Of a stretch of DNA of 64,000 nt, positions 44,932 through 54,397 are shown piece by piece (the first letter of the stretch is position 1; each line of letters opens with the position of its first letter). Origin of the DNA: Ignavibacteriota bacterium (GTDB lineage: Bacteria; Bacteroidota; Ignavibacteria; Ignavibacteriales; Melioribacteraceae); assembly GCA_016713565.1 (NCBI GenBank), contig JADJOX010000007.1:920501-984500 (forward strand). Direction: 5' to 3'. The notes beneath the pieces were generated by a model. That model did no database searches, was not told the origin of the DNA, and was given only the letters and a program-made list of their open reading frames with translations. The translations under genes and the position numbers were made by a program.

Positions 44932-45122
44932 ATGTAAAATGATGATAAAAATTTGTAATTGTTGTTTTTTTACACAAAACATTATTAATTAGCAAATAAC
45001 TATGTGGATTTTGATTATTGATAAGATTGGTATAAGTAAAAATTTACGTCAAAGATTTTCCAAAAAAAAATATATTTTCATAATGAGAATTCACAATATA
45101 TTTATTATTAAAAGGAATTTGT

Positions 45123-47021
45123 ATGGATTATAAAATTTCAATAAAAACCGGAAGCGTTAGTAATGCCGGAACCGACGCGGATGTAACAATTAAAATTTAC
45201 GGAAGTTTATTTAATACACAAGATTTAACGCTGAACGAACATAAAAATAAAAATGTTTTTGAAAAAGATAATATCGATGCTTTTTTAATTGAATCTCAAA
45301 ATATTGGCGAAATTGAAAAAATAGAAATTTGGCATAATAATAAGTGGCTTGGCGCCGATTGGTTTTTAGAATCTGTTACGATTGAAAATATTACGGATAA
45401 TAAATCATATTTCTTTCAGGTTAAAAAATGGATTGAAGGAAATAAAAAATATGAATTTACTCCAATCGAAAATGTAAAATATGAAATAGAAATTGCTATT
45501 GGTACTTTGTCCGGTTCGGGAAGCAATTCAAATTTATATATTTCAATTATAGGTTCTAAAAGTCATACCTATTTCTTCAATGTAAAACCATATCTGCCAA
45601 ATAAAGAATTTATAACTGGTCATTCCTATGTTTTTGAAACTCATAATGAAGATGTTGGACAAATTAATGAAATAAAACTAAAGTCCGATTCGGAAGGATT
45701 TAATTCAAATCTTTTTATAAACAGAATCAAAATTAAAAAAACGAGCGAAGATGAACCGCGAATTTTCCCCATTTTCCGCTGGCTTAAACCAAATAACGAA
45801 TATTCTTTTTCTCCGAATAATGTGGAGTACTCATTTAAAATAAGCACCGGAAATGTATCGGCTGGCGGAACCGACGCTAATGTTTCCATGATATTATACG
45901 GAACAAACGGCAATTCCGATGAAATCAAATTAAATGATTACATAGCAAAAAATGCATTTGAAGCGGGACGATATGACTATTTTAAAATTTCATTAAGAGA
46001 TTTAGGCGAGATAAATAAAATTAAAATTTGGCATGACGAACAATTTTTGGGAGACGGCTGGTATTTGAATAAAATTGAGATAAAAAATGAGAAATCCAGC
46101 TTGAAATTGGAATTTCCCTTTTACTCATGGTTAGATAAATCAGAAAATCCGCAAAGTATAAATGTTGAATTAACAACGTTACCGCTTATACCAAGACCAT
46201 TTTACGCGATCGCGCATATGGTAAATACTCCGGCTTACGTAGAGGAAGCTTTGGATATGGGAAGCAACGCGATTGAGTTTGACATTACTCCTTCATTAGA
46301 AAAGGATGATAATTTTTCATTTACGGTTTTTCACGGATTTCGTCCCGATTTTGATCCCGACAAAGTAAATTTAATGGAGAGAAGTTTGGCAAAAACCGAT
46401 CTGGCAATTTTCCTCAATAAACTAAGGGAATTTGAAAAACAATATCCAAAATTTTCACTTTGCATATTTGACTGTAAACTTGGCGGCGTTCCCAAAAGTA
46501 AATTAAATCAGTGCGGAATGCAGTTGGCTGAAGTTATTGAAAAAAGCTTTTGTAAAAACGATCCTAATAACAGAGTCAATTGCATTATGTCGGTTGGTAA
46601 GAAAAATTACACTGCTTTTTTTGATGGATTTTTTGAAACTCTTCCAAAAGAATTTAGACGGTATTTCGGCGCAGATCTAAGCGAAGAAAGTTTTCAAATA
46701 ACTGAAAAAACATTTGAAAAAAGAAATGAAGGAAACTTTTGGTGGGGAAGCGGAATTGCTTCTCAAGCTCCTAAAGCTTTGAGAAATTATGTGCCTCAAT
46801 TTTTAATTGCCGCTAAAAAAAGAACAATTCGGGGTATTATTAAAAAAATTTATTATTGGACTTTGGACGATCCTGATTCAATGGAAAAAATGCTGGTTAC
46901 AAAATTAGACGGAATTATTGTTAATAATCCCCTGAAACTGCTTCGCGTATTGGAGAAGGAAGAGTTTAAGCATACGTATAAATTAGCCGAAAGAAACGAT
47001 AATCCGTTTATTGTAATTTAG
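45123..47021 (+). CDS. Sphingomyelinase D/phospholipase D-like enzyme with three PLAT domains
   Basis: 632 residues. Three N-terminal PLAT/LH2-type beta-sandwich repeats (about 1-112, 113-230, 233-345) each begin with a pattern like YKISIKTGSVSNAGTDADV and end near an aromatic W. PLAT domains bind lipids or proteins at membranes. The C-terminal catalytic domain (about 352-632) matches the GDPD-superfamily sphingomyelinase D of spider venom and corynebacteria. It has AHMVN (His365), NAIEFDI (Glu385, Asp387), VFHG (His404), CIFDCKLGG (Asp450) and the late IYYWTLDDPDSMEKML...DGIIVNNP. The spacing mirrors the His12, Glu32, Asp34, His47 and Asp91 set. No signal peptide is seen. AGGA lies eight bases before the ATG. 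The substrate (lyso- or sphingophospholipid) is inferred. Confidence 0.85.
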   Translation: MDYKISIKTGSVSNAGTDADVTIKIYGSLFNTQDLTLNEHKNKNVFEKDNIDAFLIESQNIGEIEKIEIWHNNKWLGADWFLESVTIENITDNKSYFFQVKKWIEGNKKYEFTPIENVKYEIEIAIGTLSGSGSNSNLYISIIGSKSHTYFFNVKPYLPNKEFITGHSYVFETHNEDVGQINEIKLKSDSEGFNSNLFINRIKIKKTSEDEPRIFPIFRWLKPNNEYSFSPNNVEYSFKISTGNVSAGGTDANVSMILYGTNGNSDEIKLNDYIAKNAFEAGRYDYFKISLRDLGEINKIKIWHDEQFLGDGWYLNKIEIKNEKSSLKLEFPFYSWLDKSENPQSINVELTTLPLIPRPFYAIAHMVNTPAYVEEALDMGSNAIEFDITPSLEKDDNFSFTVFHGFRPDFDPDKVNLMERSLAKTDLAIFLNKLREFEKQYPKFSLCIFDCKLGGVPKSKLNQCGMQLAEVIEKSFCKNDPNNRVNCIMSVGKKNYTAFFDGFFETLPKEFRRYFGADLSEESFQITEKTFEKRNEGNFWWGSGIASQAPKALRNYVPQFLIAAKKRTIRGIIKKIYYWTLDDPDSMEKMLVTKLDGIIVNNPLKLLRVLEKEEFKHTYKLAERNDNPFIVI

Positions 47022-47270
47022 ATATTCTCGAATTCAAATTATTTTGATACAACTGCTAATAATCAAAAAAATAGTTAACGAAAGAAAATATCAAATTGTA
47101 ATACAGCTATAAAAAGTAGTAATTTATTTTTTGCGTTATTGATTTTACCCGGGCAATTTAATTATTCGTAAATATTTTTATTTATATCAAGGTTGAATTA
47201 AATTTTTATACTGCTAAATTTACCATCCTAATTTTCTAATTATTGAATAAAAATTTTCAAAAGGTATTTC

Positions 47271-49436
47271 ATGAACATCCCACAAAATATTGCAAAAGTA
47301 TTGAATATTAAACACAATCAAGTTGAAACCGTATTAAGTTTATTTTCCGAAGATGCGACTATTCCGTTTATCGCAAGATATCGTAAAGAAAAAACCGGCG
47401 GCTTAGATGAAGAACAATTACGCGAAATAGAAAATCTAAATAATTATTTAACTCTGCTTGAAGAAAGAAAATCGACTGTTATTAAAAGCATTGAAGAACA
47501 AGGAAAATTAACCGACGAATTAAAAGAGAAAATTTTGAACGCCGATAAATTGCAGGATGTTGAAGATCTTTATCTGCCATACAAACCAAAACGAAAAACA
47601 AGAGGAACTGTTGCAAAGGCAAAGGGATTGGAACCTTTGGCAAATTTTATTATTGATAATCCCAATTTTTCGGGTGATTTTAATAAAATTGCCGAACAAT
47701 ATCTAAATGATGAAAAAGAAGTGCTTACAATTGAAGATGCCGTTAACGGAGCGAAAGATATTATTGCCGAAATGATAAGCGAAAACGCCGAAGTAAGAAA
47801 ATTGGTTAGAGAAAGTTTATTGAATTCCTCAAATGTCTGCTCAGCGAAAGTTAATAAAAAAGAAGAAAATACGAGCGGCAAAAAAACAGATGTATATGAA
47901 ATTTATCATGAATTTAAGGCCGAAATTACAAGAATAAAGCCGTACCAGGTCTTGGCTTTAAATCGCGGTGAAAGTGAAGGATTCCTTAAAGTTTCATTTC
48001 AATTTGAAAAAGATGAGATTATTAAAAATATTTACCAATCTCACTTTAATTATAAAAAATCATTTTTTGAAGATTTATTAAACGAAACAACAACCGATTC
48101 TTTTAACAGATTGATACAGCCATCTATTGAAAGAGAAGTAAGGAATTATTTAACTGAAATTGCCGATGAGCATGCCGTAAAAATATTCGCATCAAATTTA
48201 AAACAGCTTTTGCTTCAGCCGCCGATAATGAATAAAATAATTATGGGAATTGATCCGGGATATGTTTCGGGTTCAAAAGTCGCGATAATTGATAAAACCG
48301 GAAAATACTTAGAAGGCGAAACCGTATATCCGCATCCTCCGCAAAATAAAAAAGATTCAGCGGTTCAAACAATTTTAAAATTCATAAAAAAATATAACGT
48401 AGAATTAATTGCAATAGGCAACGGAACTGCCAGCAGAGAAACAGAATTATTGGTTTCAACAATAATTAAAGATCATAAACTGAATTGTCATTACTTAATA
48501 GTTAATGAAGCCGGCGCGTCTGTATATTCGGCTTCACCAATCGCGAAGCAAGAATTTCCCGATTTGGAAGCGAGTCAAAGAGGAAATATTTCTATCGCTC
48601 GCAGAGTATTGGATCCGCTTGCCGAGCTTGTAAAAATTGATCCTAAATCTATTGGAGTTGGTTTATACCAGCACGATGTTGATCAAAAATTGTTAAATAA
48701 AAATTTGGATGATGTTGTAATAAGCTGCGTTAATTATGTTGGTGTTGATGTAAATACCGCCTCATCTTCTCTGTTAACTTACGTCTCCGGATTAAGTAAA
48801 AGGATAGCCAACAATATTGTAAAATACCGTGAAGAACACGGCAGATTTGAAAATCGAAATCAATTAAAAGAAGTAAGCGGAGTCGGTGATAAATTATTTG
48901 AGCAAGCCGCGGGATTTTTGAAAATAACTTCAGGAATAAATCCATTGGATTCGACATTTATTCATCCCGAATCATATGAAGCTACTGAGAAACTTTTAAA
49001 AATGTGCGAAATTTCTTCTACTCTAATAAATGAAAAAGGATTGCTTGTTAAACAATTTGTGGAAAAGCGCGGAGTAGAAAAAATCGCAAATCAGTTAAAC
49101 GTTGGCGTGCCTACGCTCGAAGATATAATTCAGAATATTGTAAAACCGGGCAGAGATCCGCGCGAAGATATGCCTAAACCAATATTAAGAAGCGATGTTT
49201 TAAAAATTGAAGATTTGGAAATTGGAATGGCACTTAAAGGAACAGTAAGAAATGTTGTTGATTTTGGTGCTTTTGTGGATATTGGAGTTAAACAGGACGG
49301 ATTGCTTCATATTTCCGAAATGGCAAATAAATTTGTTAAACATCCGATGGAAATTGTAAGTGTTGGTGATATTATAGATATAAAAATAAAATCTGTTGAT
49401 GTACAGAAAAACCGAATTGCTTTAAGTATGAAATAA
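47271..49436 (+). CDS. tex: Transcription accessory protein Tex (S1 RNA-binding)
   Basis: 721 residues of the Tex/Spt6-like family, a nucleic-acid-binding protein affecting transcription and stress responses. Visible are IPFIARYRKEKTGGLDEEQL at the N-terminus, the YqgF-like domain starting IIMGIDPGYVSGSKVAIIDK, a helix-hairpin-helix region (LSKRIANNIVKYREEHGRFE then LKEVSGVGDKLFEQAAGFL), and the C-terminal S1 domain (GTVRNVVDFGAFVDIGVKQD). Length is normal. The 249 bases before it contain no clear feature. Confidence 0.97.
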   Translation: MNIPQNIAKVLNIKHNQVETVLSLFSEDATIPFIARYRKEKTGGLDEEQLREIENLNNYLTLLEERKSTVIKSIEEQGKLTDELKEKILNADKLQDVEDLYLPYKPKRKTRGTVAKAKGLEPLANFIIDNPNFSGDFNKIAEQYLNDEKEVLTIEDAVNGAKDIIAEMISENAEVRKLVRESLLNSSNVCSAKVNKKEENTSGKKTDVYEIYHEFKAEITRIKPYQVLALNRGESEGFLKVSFQFEKDEIIKNIYQSHFNYKKSFFEDLLNETTTDSFNRLIQPSIEREVRNYLTEIADEHAVKIFASNLKQLLLQPPIMNKIIMGIDPGYVSGSKVAIIDKTGKYLEGETVYPHPPQNKKDSAVQTILKFIKKYNVELIAIGNGTASRETELLVSTIIKDHKLNCHYLIVNEAGASVYSASPIAKQEFPDLEASQRGNISIARRVLDPLAELVKIDPKSIGVGLYQHDVDQKLLNKNLDDVVISCVNYVGVDVNTASSSLLTYVSGLSKRIANNIVKYREEHGRFENRNQLKEVSGVGDKLFEQAAGFLKITSGINPLDSTFIHPESYEATEKLLKMCEISSTLINEKGLLVKQFVEKRGVEKIANQLNVGVPTLEDIIQNIVKPGRDPREDMPKPILRSDVLKIEDLEIGMALKGTVRNVVDFGAFVDIGVKQDGLLHISEMANKFVKHPMEIVSVGDIIDIKIKSVDVQKNRIALSMK

Positions 49437-49499
49437 TAAAGACATTTTGACCAAAGTTTATTATTTTATTTTAAATGTTTTTCCTATTTATTTGATAAA

Positions 49500-50258
49500 A
49501 TGAAAATATATAATAAAGTTGAAAATATAATTCATCTAAAAGGTGCTGCATATTTTATCCTAATTGATCCGGATAAGCTTCCATTAGATAAAACAAAACC
49601 ATTTGTTCAGCATTGTGAAAAAAGCGGGGTTGATGGTTTTTTGATTGGCGGAAGTTTAATGATTAACGGCAATTTGGATGAATCAATAATTGAAGTTAAA
49701 AAATATACAAATCTGCCCGTAATAATTTTTCCCGGAAGTGTAAATCAAGTTTCAAAATTTGCAGATGCAATTTTATTCTTATCTTTAATTAGTGGAAGAA
49801 ATGCCGAACACTTAATTGGAAAGCACGTTCAAGCCGCGCCTTCAATAAAAAAACATAATATTGAAGCAATTTCAACGGGATATATTTTAATAGAATCCGG
49901 ACAAACAACAACCGCAGAATACGTTAGTGGAAGCAAGCCAATCCCAAGAAACAAACCGGAAATTGCAACGGCAACCGCACTTGCCGGAGAATATTTAGGA
50001 ATGAAATTAATTTATTTGGAAGGCGGTTCCGGCGCCGAAAAATCTGTCCCAAATGAAATGATAAAATTAGTTTCTTCGCAAGTTTCAATTCCGGTTATTG
50101 TCGGCGGCGGAATTAGAACTCCCGAAGAAGCGAGACAAAAAGTTGAAGCCGGAGCAAAAATTATTATTACCGGAAACTTTTTTGAAGATGAAAATAATTG
50201 GAAGCTGATTGGTGAATTTGCAAACGCAATACATAAAAATAATTCGATAGAAATTTAA
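49500..50258 (+). CDS. Geranylgeranylglyceryl phosphate synthase family protein
   Basis: 252-residue TIM-barrel prenyltransferase family that joins a polyprenyl diphosphate to sn-glycerol-1-phosphate. Evidence: FILIDPDKLP at the first strand, DGFLIGGSLM, VIIFPGSVNQVSKFADAILF then LSLISGRNAEHLIG, YLEGGSGAEKSVP, and the phosphate-binding IPVIVGGGIRTPEEARQKVE. This is the first step of ether lipids in archaea. Homologues occur in Bacteroidota and Firmicutes, where the lipid end-product is less clear. No glycerol-1-phosphate dehydrogenase is in the window. Followed by a strong terminator. Confidence 0.92.
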   Translation: MKIYNKVENIIHLKGAAYFILIDPDKLPLDKTKPFVQHCEKSGVDGFLIGGSLMINGNLDESIIEVKKYTNLPVIIFPGSVNQVSKFADAILFLSLISGRNAEHLIGKHVQAAPSIKKHNIEAISTGYILIESGQTTTAEYVSGSKPIPRNKPEIATATALAGEYLGMKLIYLEGGSGAEKSVPNEMIKLVSSQVSIPVIVGGGIRTPEEARQKVEAGAKIIITGNFFEDENNWKLIGEFANAIHKNNSIEI

Positions 50259-50272
50259 ACATGTTTTAAGAG

Positions 50273-50305
50273 ATGCCATCTTTTTAGAAGATGGCATATT
50301 TTTTT
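50273..50305 (+). terminator. Intrinsic terminator after the GGGP synthase gene
   Basis: A ten-base stem (ATGCCATCTT / AAGATGGCAT) with a five-base loop is followed by a run of seven T, 14 bases after the stop codon. Confidence 0.93.
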
Positions 50306-50416
50306 GAATCAAATTTATTTAGTAAGAAAAAGTTTTATAACATTACTGTAACCGCTAGATTGAATTTTACAAAAATAAATAAAATTAGATATAAGATATA
50401 ATTGTCAATCGCGTTT

Positions 50417-51349
50417 TTATTTACCCTTCCATACTATTGTTTTCTGTATTGATTGATCTAAATATAAACCAATTATTGTAGTCGAGGTTTTTGTCATAAA
50501 TACCCCAGTATAGTGGAAATTATCATCATTTGGTATATCAATGCTTTGCCAATTACTGCCATTAAAGTGATATATCTCTCCAAAACTCCCTACAATAAGC
50601 ATATTATTTTCATCCATTTCATAAAATCCTCTAAAATCCTTTTTATATTCAATCATATCCGTCCATTTACCAGTTTCTCTTTTCCAAAGTCCGAAACCCA
50701 TCGTATAAAGATTATTATTTAATGACACAATCATTTTATTTGTACCAAATTTCTGAAACGTACTATTTTTATCGTATTTAAATGAATCAATAGTTCTCCA
50801 ATTATTACCATCATTTTCAAAAAAATAATATGTGTATTTTAAACCATATTCCTCAGAAATATTTCCATATACATAAGTTTTACCATTCATACATCCGATT
50901 GAATAAAGACTATAATCCCCATCCTCTGGTATTTCAATTTTTACTGTATCAATTTCCCATTTATAATAAATATGGTTATAATGACCCACAATTCCATTAC
51001 TTCCACAAATCCATACATCATACTTATCTTTTACATAAACTGAATATAAAAAAGATTTAATATTCGCTTCCAATCTGTATCTTTGCCATTTGATTCCGTC
51101 ATACCTAATAATAAATGGATTATAAATTTTTTTTTCATAATTTTCTAATTGCCCTCCTACAACCCAAATATCTTTTTCTGATAAACCATGAACTGCATAA
51201 TAAGAACCACCCTCTCCTAATAAATTAAATATATCCACTACTTTCCATTCTTTTCCGTCGAAATGCCACAAACCTCCTGGAGAACATGAAGAATGTCCAC
51301 ACATGTAAATATCATTTTCACTGGATTCACACTTTCGTGGGAATGACAA
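50417..51349 (-). CDS. Beta-propeller-like W-D-G repeat protein, probably 5'-truncated
   Basis: 310 residues with repeated units of the form (H/R)(F/Y)DGxxW followed by a strand and sometimes GLSEKDIWVVGG: LWHFDGKEWK, IIRYDGIKWQ, FENDGNNWR, YHFNGSNWQ. This looks like an extracytoplasmic beta-propeller. There is no signal peptide. The frame opens at TTG 51349 in a stretch encoding SFPRKCESS, the tell-tale translation of a dispersed GTCATTCCC-type repeat. The native 5' end has therefore probably been replaced by that repeat. The first ATG is at 51304. It is likely a remnant gene; no function is assigned. Confidence 0.55.
   Translation of the reverse strand: MSFPRKCESSENDIYMCGHSSCSPGGLWHFDGKEWKVVDIFNLLGEGGSYYAVHGLSEKDIWVVGGQLENYEKKIYNPFIIRYDGIKWQRYRLEANIKSFLYSVYVKDKYDVWICGSNGIVGHYNHIYYKWEIDTVKIEIPEDGDYSLYSIGCMNGKTYVYGNISEEYGLKYTYYFFENDGNNWRTIDSFKYDKNSTFQKFGTNKMIVSLNNNLYTMGFGLWKRETGKWTDMIEYKKDFRGFYEMDENNMLIVGSFGEIYHFNGSNWQSIDIPNDDNFHYTGVFMTKTSTTIIGLYLDQSIQKTIVWKGK
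51321..51348. repeat. REP-like palindromic element
   Basis: CTGGATTCACACTTTCGTGG followed by GAATGACA is a diverged copy of the widespread short palindrome CTGGATTCCCGCTTTCGCGG then GAATGAC that spreads in many bacteria, often with REP-associated transposases. The arms ATTCCCAC/GTGTGAAT around GAAA still pair with one mismatch. It lies exactly at the 5' edge of the propeller gene. I see only one copy in the window. Confidence 0.6.
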
Positions 51350-51465
51350 GAACTTATAATTTAATTTTTTAGAAGTTTCTATTAACTTATTTTACATTCT
51401 AAAGAAAAATATTTGGAAATTAGTTAACTTTGTAAAAATTATTAAAATAAGTTGGGAGAAAATAA

Positions 51466-53727
51466 ATGACTGCAAACTTTGATATGATTCAAAAAGTTTA
51501 CAATAATTTTGAAGCAAAAATTGATGCTGCAAGAAAAGTTTTGGGCAGACCAATGAGTTACGCAGAAAAAGTTTTATACGCTCATCTTTGGGAACCCGCA
51601 AATAAAGAATTTATTCGCGGAAAAGATTATGTTGATTTGGCTCCGGATAGAGTTGCGATGCAAGATGCAACGGCGCAAATGGCACTTTTGCAATTTATGC
51701 ATTCTGGAAGAAAAAGCGTTGCGGTTCCATCAACTTCTCATTGCGATCATTTAATTCAAGCGCAAGTTGGAGCGGAAGCAGATTTAAACAGAGCTAAAAG
51801 TGAAAATGAGGAAGTTTACAATTTTATAGAAAGTATCTCAAAAAGATTTGGGGTTGGATTTTGGAAACCCGGCGCCGGAATTATTCATCAAGTAGTTTTG
51901 GAAAATTATGCTTTCCCGGGCGGAATGATGATTGGAACAGATTCTCACACTCCAAATGCCGGCGGATTGGGAATGATTGCAATCGGTGTTGGCGGCGCAG
52001 ACGCGGTTGATGTTATGGCCGGAATGGCTTGGGAATTGAAATGGCCTAAGTTAATTGGAATTAAACTAACCGGAAAACTTTCGGGCTGGACTTCACCAAA
52101 AGATGTGATTTTAAAAGTTGCGGGAATTTTAACTGTAAAGGGTGGAACTGGCGCAATTGTAGAATATTTCGGCGAAGGAGCAAAATCAATTTCATGTACC
52201 GGAAAAGGAACAATATGCAATATGGGTGCGGAAATTGGAGCAACAACTTCTACATTTGCTTTCGATGAAAAAATGGCGGCATATTTAAAAGCTACAGGTC
52301 GTGAAGATGTTGCTGAATTAGCAACTCAGCATGCGCATTTGTTAAATGCTGATGATGGCGTTTATGAAAATCCGGAAAAATATTTTGATCAAATTATTGA
52401 AATTAATTTAAGCGAACTTGAACCTCATTTGAACGGACCTTATACTCCCGATAGAGCAATTCCAATTTCAAAAATGAAAGAAACCGCGAAAGAAAATGAT
52501 TTTCCGGAAGAATTAAGCGTAGGATTAATAGGCAGCTGCACAAATTCAAGTTATGAAGATATTGACCGTGCGGCAAATATCGCAAAGCAAGCAATGTCAA
52601 AAGGATTGAAGGCAAAATCTCAATTCACAATTACTCCGGGATCTGAACAAGTTAGAGCAACTATTGAAAGAGACGGACAATTAAAAACTCTAACGGATTT
52701 TGGTGGAATTGTTCTTTCAAATGCTTGCGGTCCATGCATTGGAATGTGGCAAAGAATGGATAATCCCGAACAAAAAAGAAATAGTATTGTTACTTCATTC
52801 AATAGAAATTTTGCAAAGCGCCAAGACGGAAACCCGAATACCTTGGCATTTGTCGCTTCACCCGAAATTACAACCGCTTTAACAATTGCGGGAAAAATTA
52901 CTTTTAATCCCGAAACAGATTTTTTGAAAAACGAAAATGGCGAAGAAATAAAACTAGATTCACCTTACGGCGATGAATTACCTAAAAATGGATTTAAGCC
53001 CGATTTGGAAGGCTTTATCGCTCCATCCGAAAAATATTTTGATACTGAAGTTATTATAAATCCCGAAAGTAAAAGATTGCAGTTCTTAGAAAGATTTACA
53101 GAGTGGGACGGAAATGATTTTATTGATTTGCCTCTTTTGTTAAAAGCAAAAGGCAAATGTACAACAGATCATATTTCTATGGCTGGTTCTTGGTTAAAAT
53201 TCCGCGGACATTTAGATAATATTTCCGATAATTTATTTTTAGGCGCAATTAATGCTTTTACAGATAAAGCCGGCGAAGTGAAAAATGTTTTCACTCAGGA
53301 ATATAAAAATGTAAGCAAAGTTGCCCGCGAATATAAAGCTCAAGGTTTGGGTTGGATTGTTGTCGGCGATGAAAATTACGGAGAAGGTTCTTCGCGCGAA
53401 CACGCTGCAATGGAGCCCAGATTCTTAAATGGAAAAGCTATTATTGTTAGAAGTTTTGCGAGAATTCATGAAACAAATTTAAAGAAACAAGGAATGCTTC
53501 CGTTAACTTTTAATAATCCGGCTGATTATGATAAAGTAAAAGAAGATGATAAAATTAGTTTAGTTGGTGTAAAGGAATTAGCTCCGGGTTCTCAAATAAA
53601 AATGATTATGAAACACGCTGATGGAACAACAGACGAAGCAATGTTAAATCATACTTTTAATGCAAATCAAATTGAGTGGTTTAAAGCCGGAAGCGCATTA
53701 AATTTAATTGCGGCACAAAATAAATAA
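51466..53727 (+). CDS. acn: Aconitate hydratase, mitochondrial type
   Basis: 753-residue aconitase of the TCA cycle (citrate to isocitrate). The substrate and cluster motifs are VAVPSTSHCDHLIQ, MIGTDSHTPNAGGLGMIAIG, the first cluster cysteine in IGSCTNSSYED, and the CxxC in LSNACGPCIGMW. The swivel domain has WIVVGDENYGEGSSREHAAM and AIIVRSFARIHETNLKKQGM. Length matches the mitochondrial-type aconitases (about 755) rather than AcnA (about 890) or AcnB. GGGAG stands before the ATG. A bidirectional terminator follows. Confidence 0.97.
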   Translation: MTANFDMIQKVYNNFEAKIDAARKVLGRPMSYAEKVLYAHLWEPANKEFIRGKDYVDLAPDRVAMQDATAQMALLQFMHSGRKSVAVPSTSHCDHLIQAQVGAEADLNRAKSENEEVYNFIESISKRFGVGFWKPGAGIIHQVVLENYAFPGGMMIGTDSHTPNAGGLGMIAIGVGGADAVDVMAGMAWELKWPKLIGIKLTGKLSGWTSPKDVILKVAGILTVKGGTGAIVEYFGEGAKSISCTGKGTICNMGAEIGATTSTFAFDEKMAAYLKATGREDVAELATQHAHLLNADDGVYENPEKYFDQIIEINLSELEPHLNGPYTPDRAIPISKMKETAKENDFPEELSVGLIGSCTNSSYEDIDRAANIAKQAMSKGLKAKSQFTITPGSEQVRATIERDGQLKTLTDFGGIVLSNACGPCIGMWQRMDNPEQKRNSIVTSFNRNFAKRQDGNPNTLAFVASPEITTALTIAGKITFNPETDFLKNENGEEIKLDSPYGDELPKNGFKPDLEGFIAPSEKYFDTEVIINPESKRLQFLERFTEWDGNDFIDLPLLLKAKGKCTTDHISMAGSWLKFRGHLDNISDNLFLGAINAFTDKAGEVKNVFTQEYKNVSKVAREYKAQGLGWIVVGDENYGEGSSREHAAMEPRFLNGKAIIVRSFARIHETNLKKQGMLPLTFNNPADYDKVKEDDKISLVGVKELAPGSQIKMIMKHADGTTDEAMLNHTFNANQIEWFKAGSALNLIAAQNK

Positions 53728-53751
53728 TTAATCATAATTTTTATTTTAATT

Positions 53752-53786
53752 AAAATCCCAAATTCTATACAGAAATTGGGATTTTT
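53752..53786. terminator. Bidirectional terminator between aconitase and the CYTH gene
   Basis: Stem AAAATCCCAA / TTGGGATTTT (ten bases) with A-rich and T-rich flanks serves the convergent genes on either side. Its right arm reaches the CYTH stop codon. Confidence 0.85.
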
Positions 53787-54290
53787 AATTTTTTGCCAAC
53801 ATTAAATCCCTGTATGATTTTTTAATTTGATCTTCAAAATCCAATTTTAAAAATTTTACGACTTCATCAAATTCAATTTTTGCTTCCTGCTGAGAAATAT
53901 TATTTACAACAGTTTCTAGCTCTAAAAAATTTCCCAAACAATTTACTTTATCCAAATGAATTCTTGTATTCTTGTAAATATACAATTCTCTAGTTTTTTC
54001 AACTATCGTTTCAATTTCGAAAAGATCGTCAAAATAATTTTCCACATTTTCTCCGGAAATATTTAACACAAAATAATTGCTCCATCTTTCTCCGTCTTTT
54101 TCATTACGTAAGTATTTTATCAATTCACAACCGTCATTATGTTTTCGCAATTTCAGCAAACCGTTTTTAACCTTATAATAAATATCCTTCTGTAAAATTT
54201 TTTTATTATGCATAATTTTTTTTCATTAAGAATTTTCAAAATTTTTTCGAACGATTCCAATTTAGTTTTTATTTCCAGATTTACTGCCAT
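53785..54290 (-). pseudogene. CYTH-domain protein (class IV adenylate cyclase/thiamine triphosphatase fold), frameshifted
   Basis: A clean frame covers 53785-54213 (142 residues) with the CYTH pattern KNGLLKLRKHNDGCELIKYL, TRIHLDKVNCLGNFLELETV, but it lacks the family N-terminus with its ExExK signature. That N-terminus lies upstream in another frame: ATG 54290, preceded by GGGGACAAT, encodes MAVNLEIKTKLESFEKILKI LNEKK. It runs into an A8 tract (minus strand, 54223-54216). One extra A would join the two frames into a normal-length CYTH protein of about 168 residues. So this is a frameshift by indel, sequencing error, or slippage-controlled expression. The substrate is unknown. Confidence 0.75.
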
Positions 54291-54397
54291 ATTGTCCCCA
54301 AAATTTGCATGGATTTTTGATTTTCTATTGTATTATTATTGTATTGATTTTTCCAATTAATTATATATTTTAAAAAGTAAGCAATTTTGAGAAAACG

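Noticed and set aside
45123..47021. Ordinary glycerophosphodiester phosphodiesterase
   Set aside because: The AHMVN start, the His/Glu/Asp spacing and the YYWT...DGIIVNNP block fit the sphingomyelinase-D branch better.
51321..51348. CRISPR repeat or insertion sequence
   Set aside because: A single short palindrome with no spacer array, no transposase and no target duplication visible.
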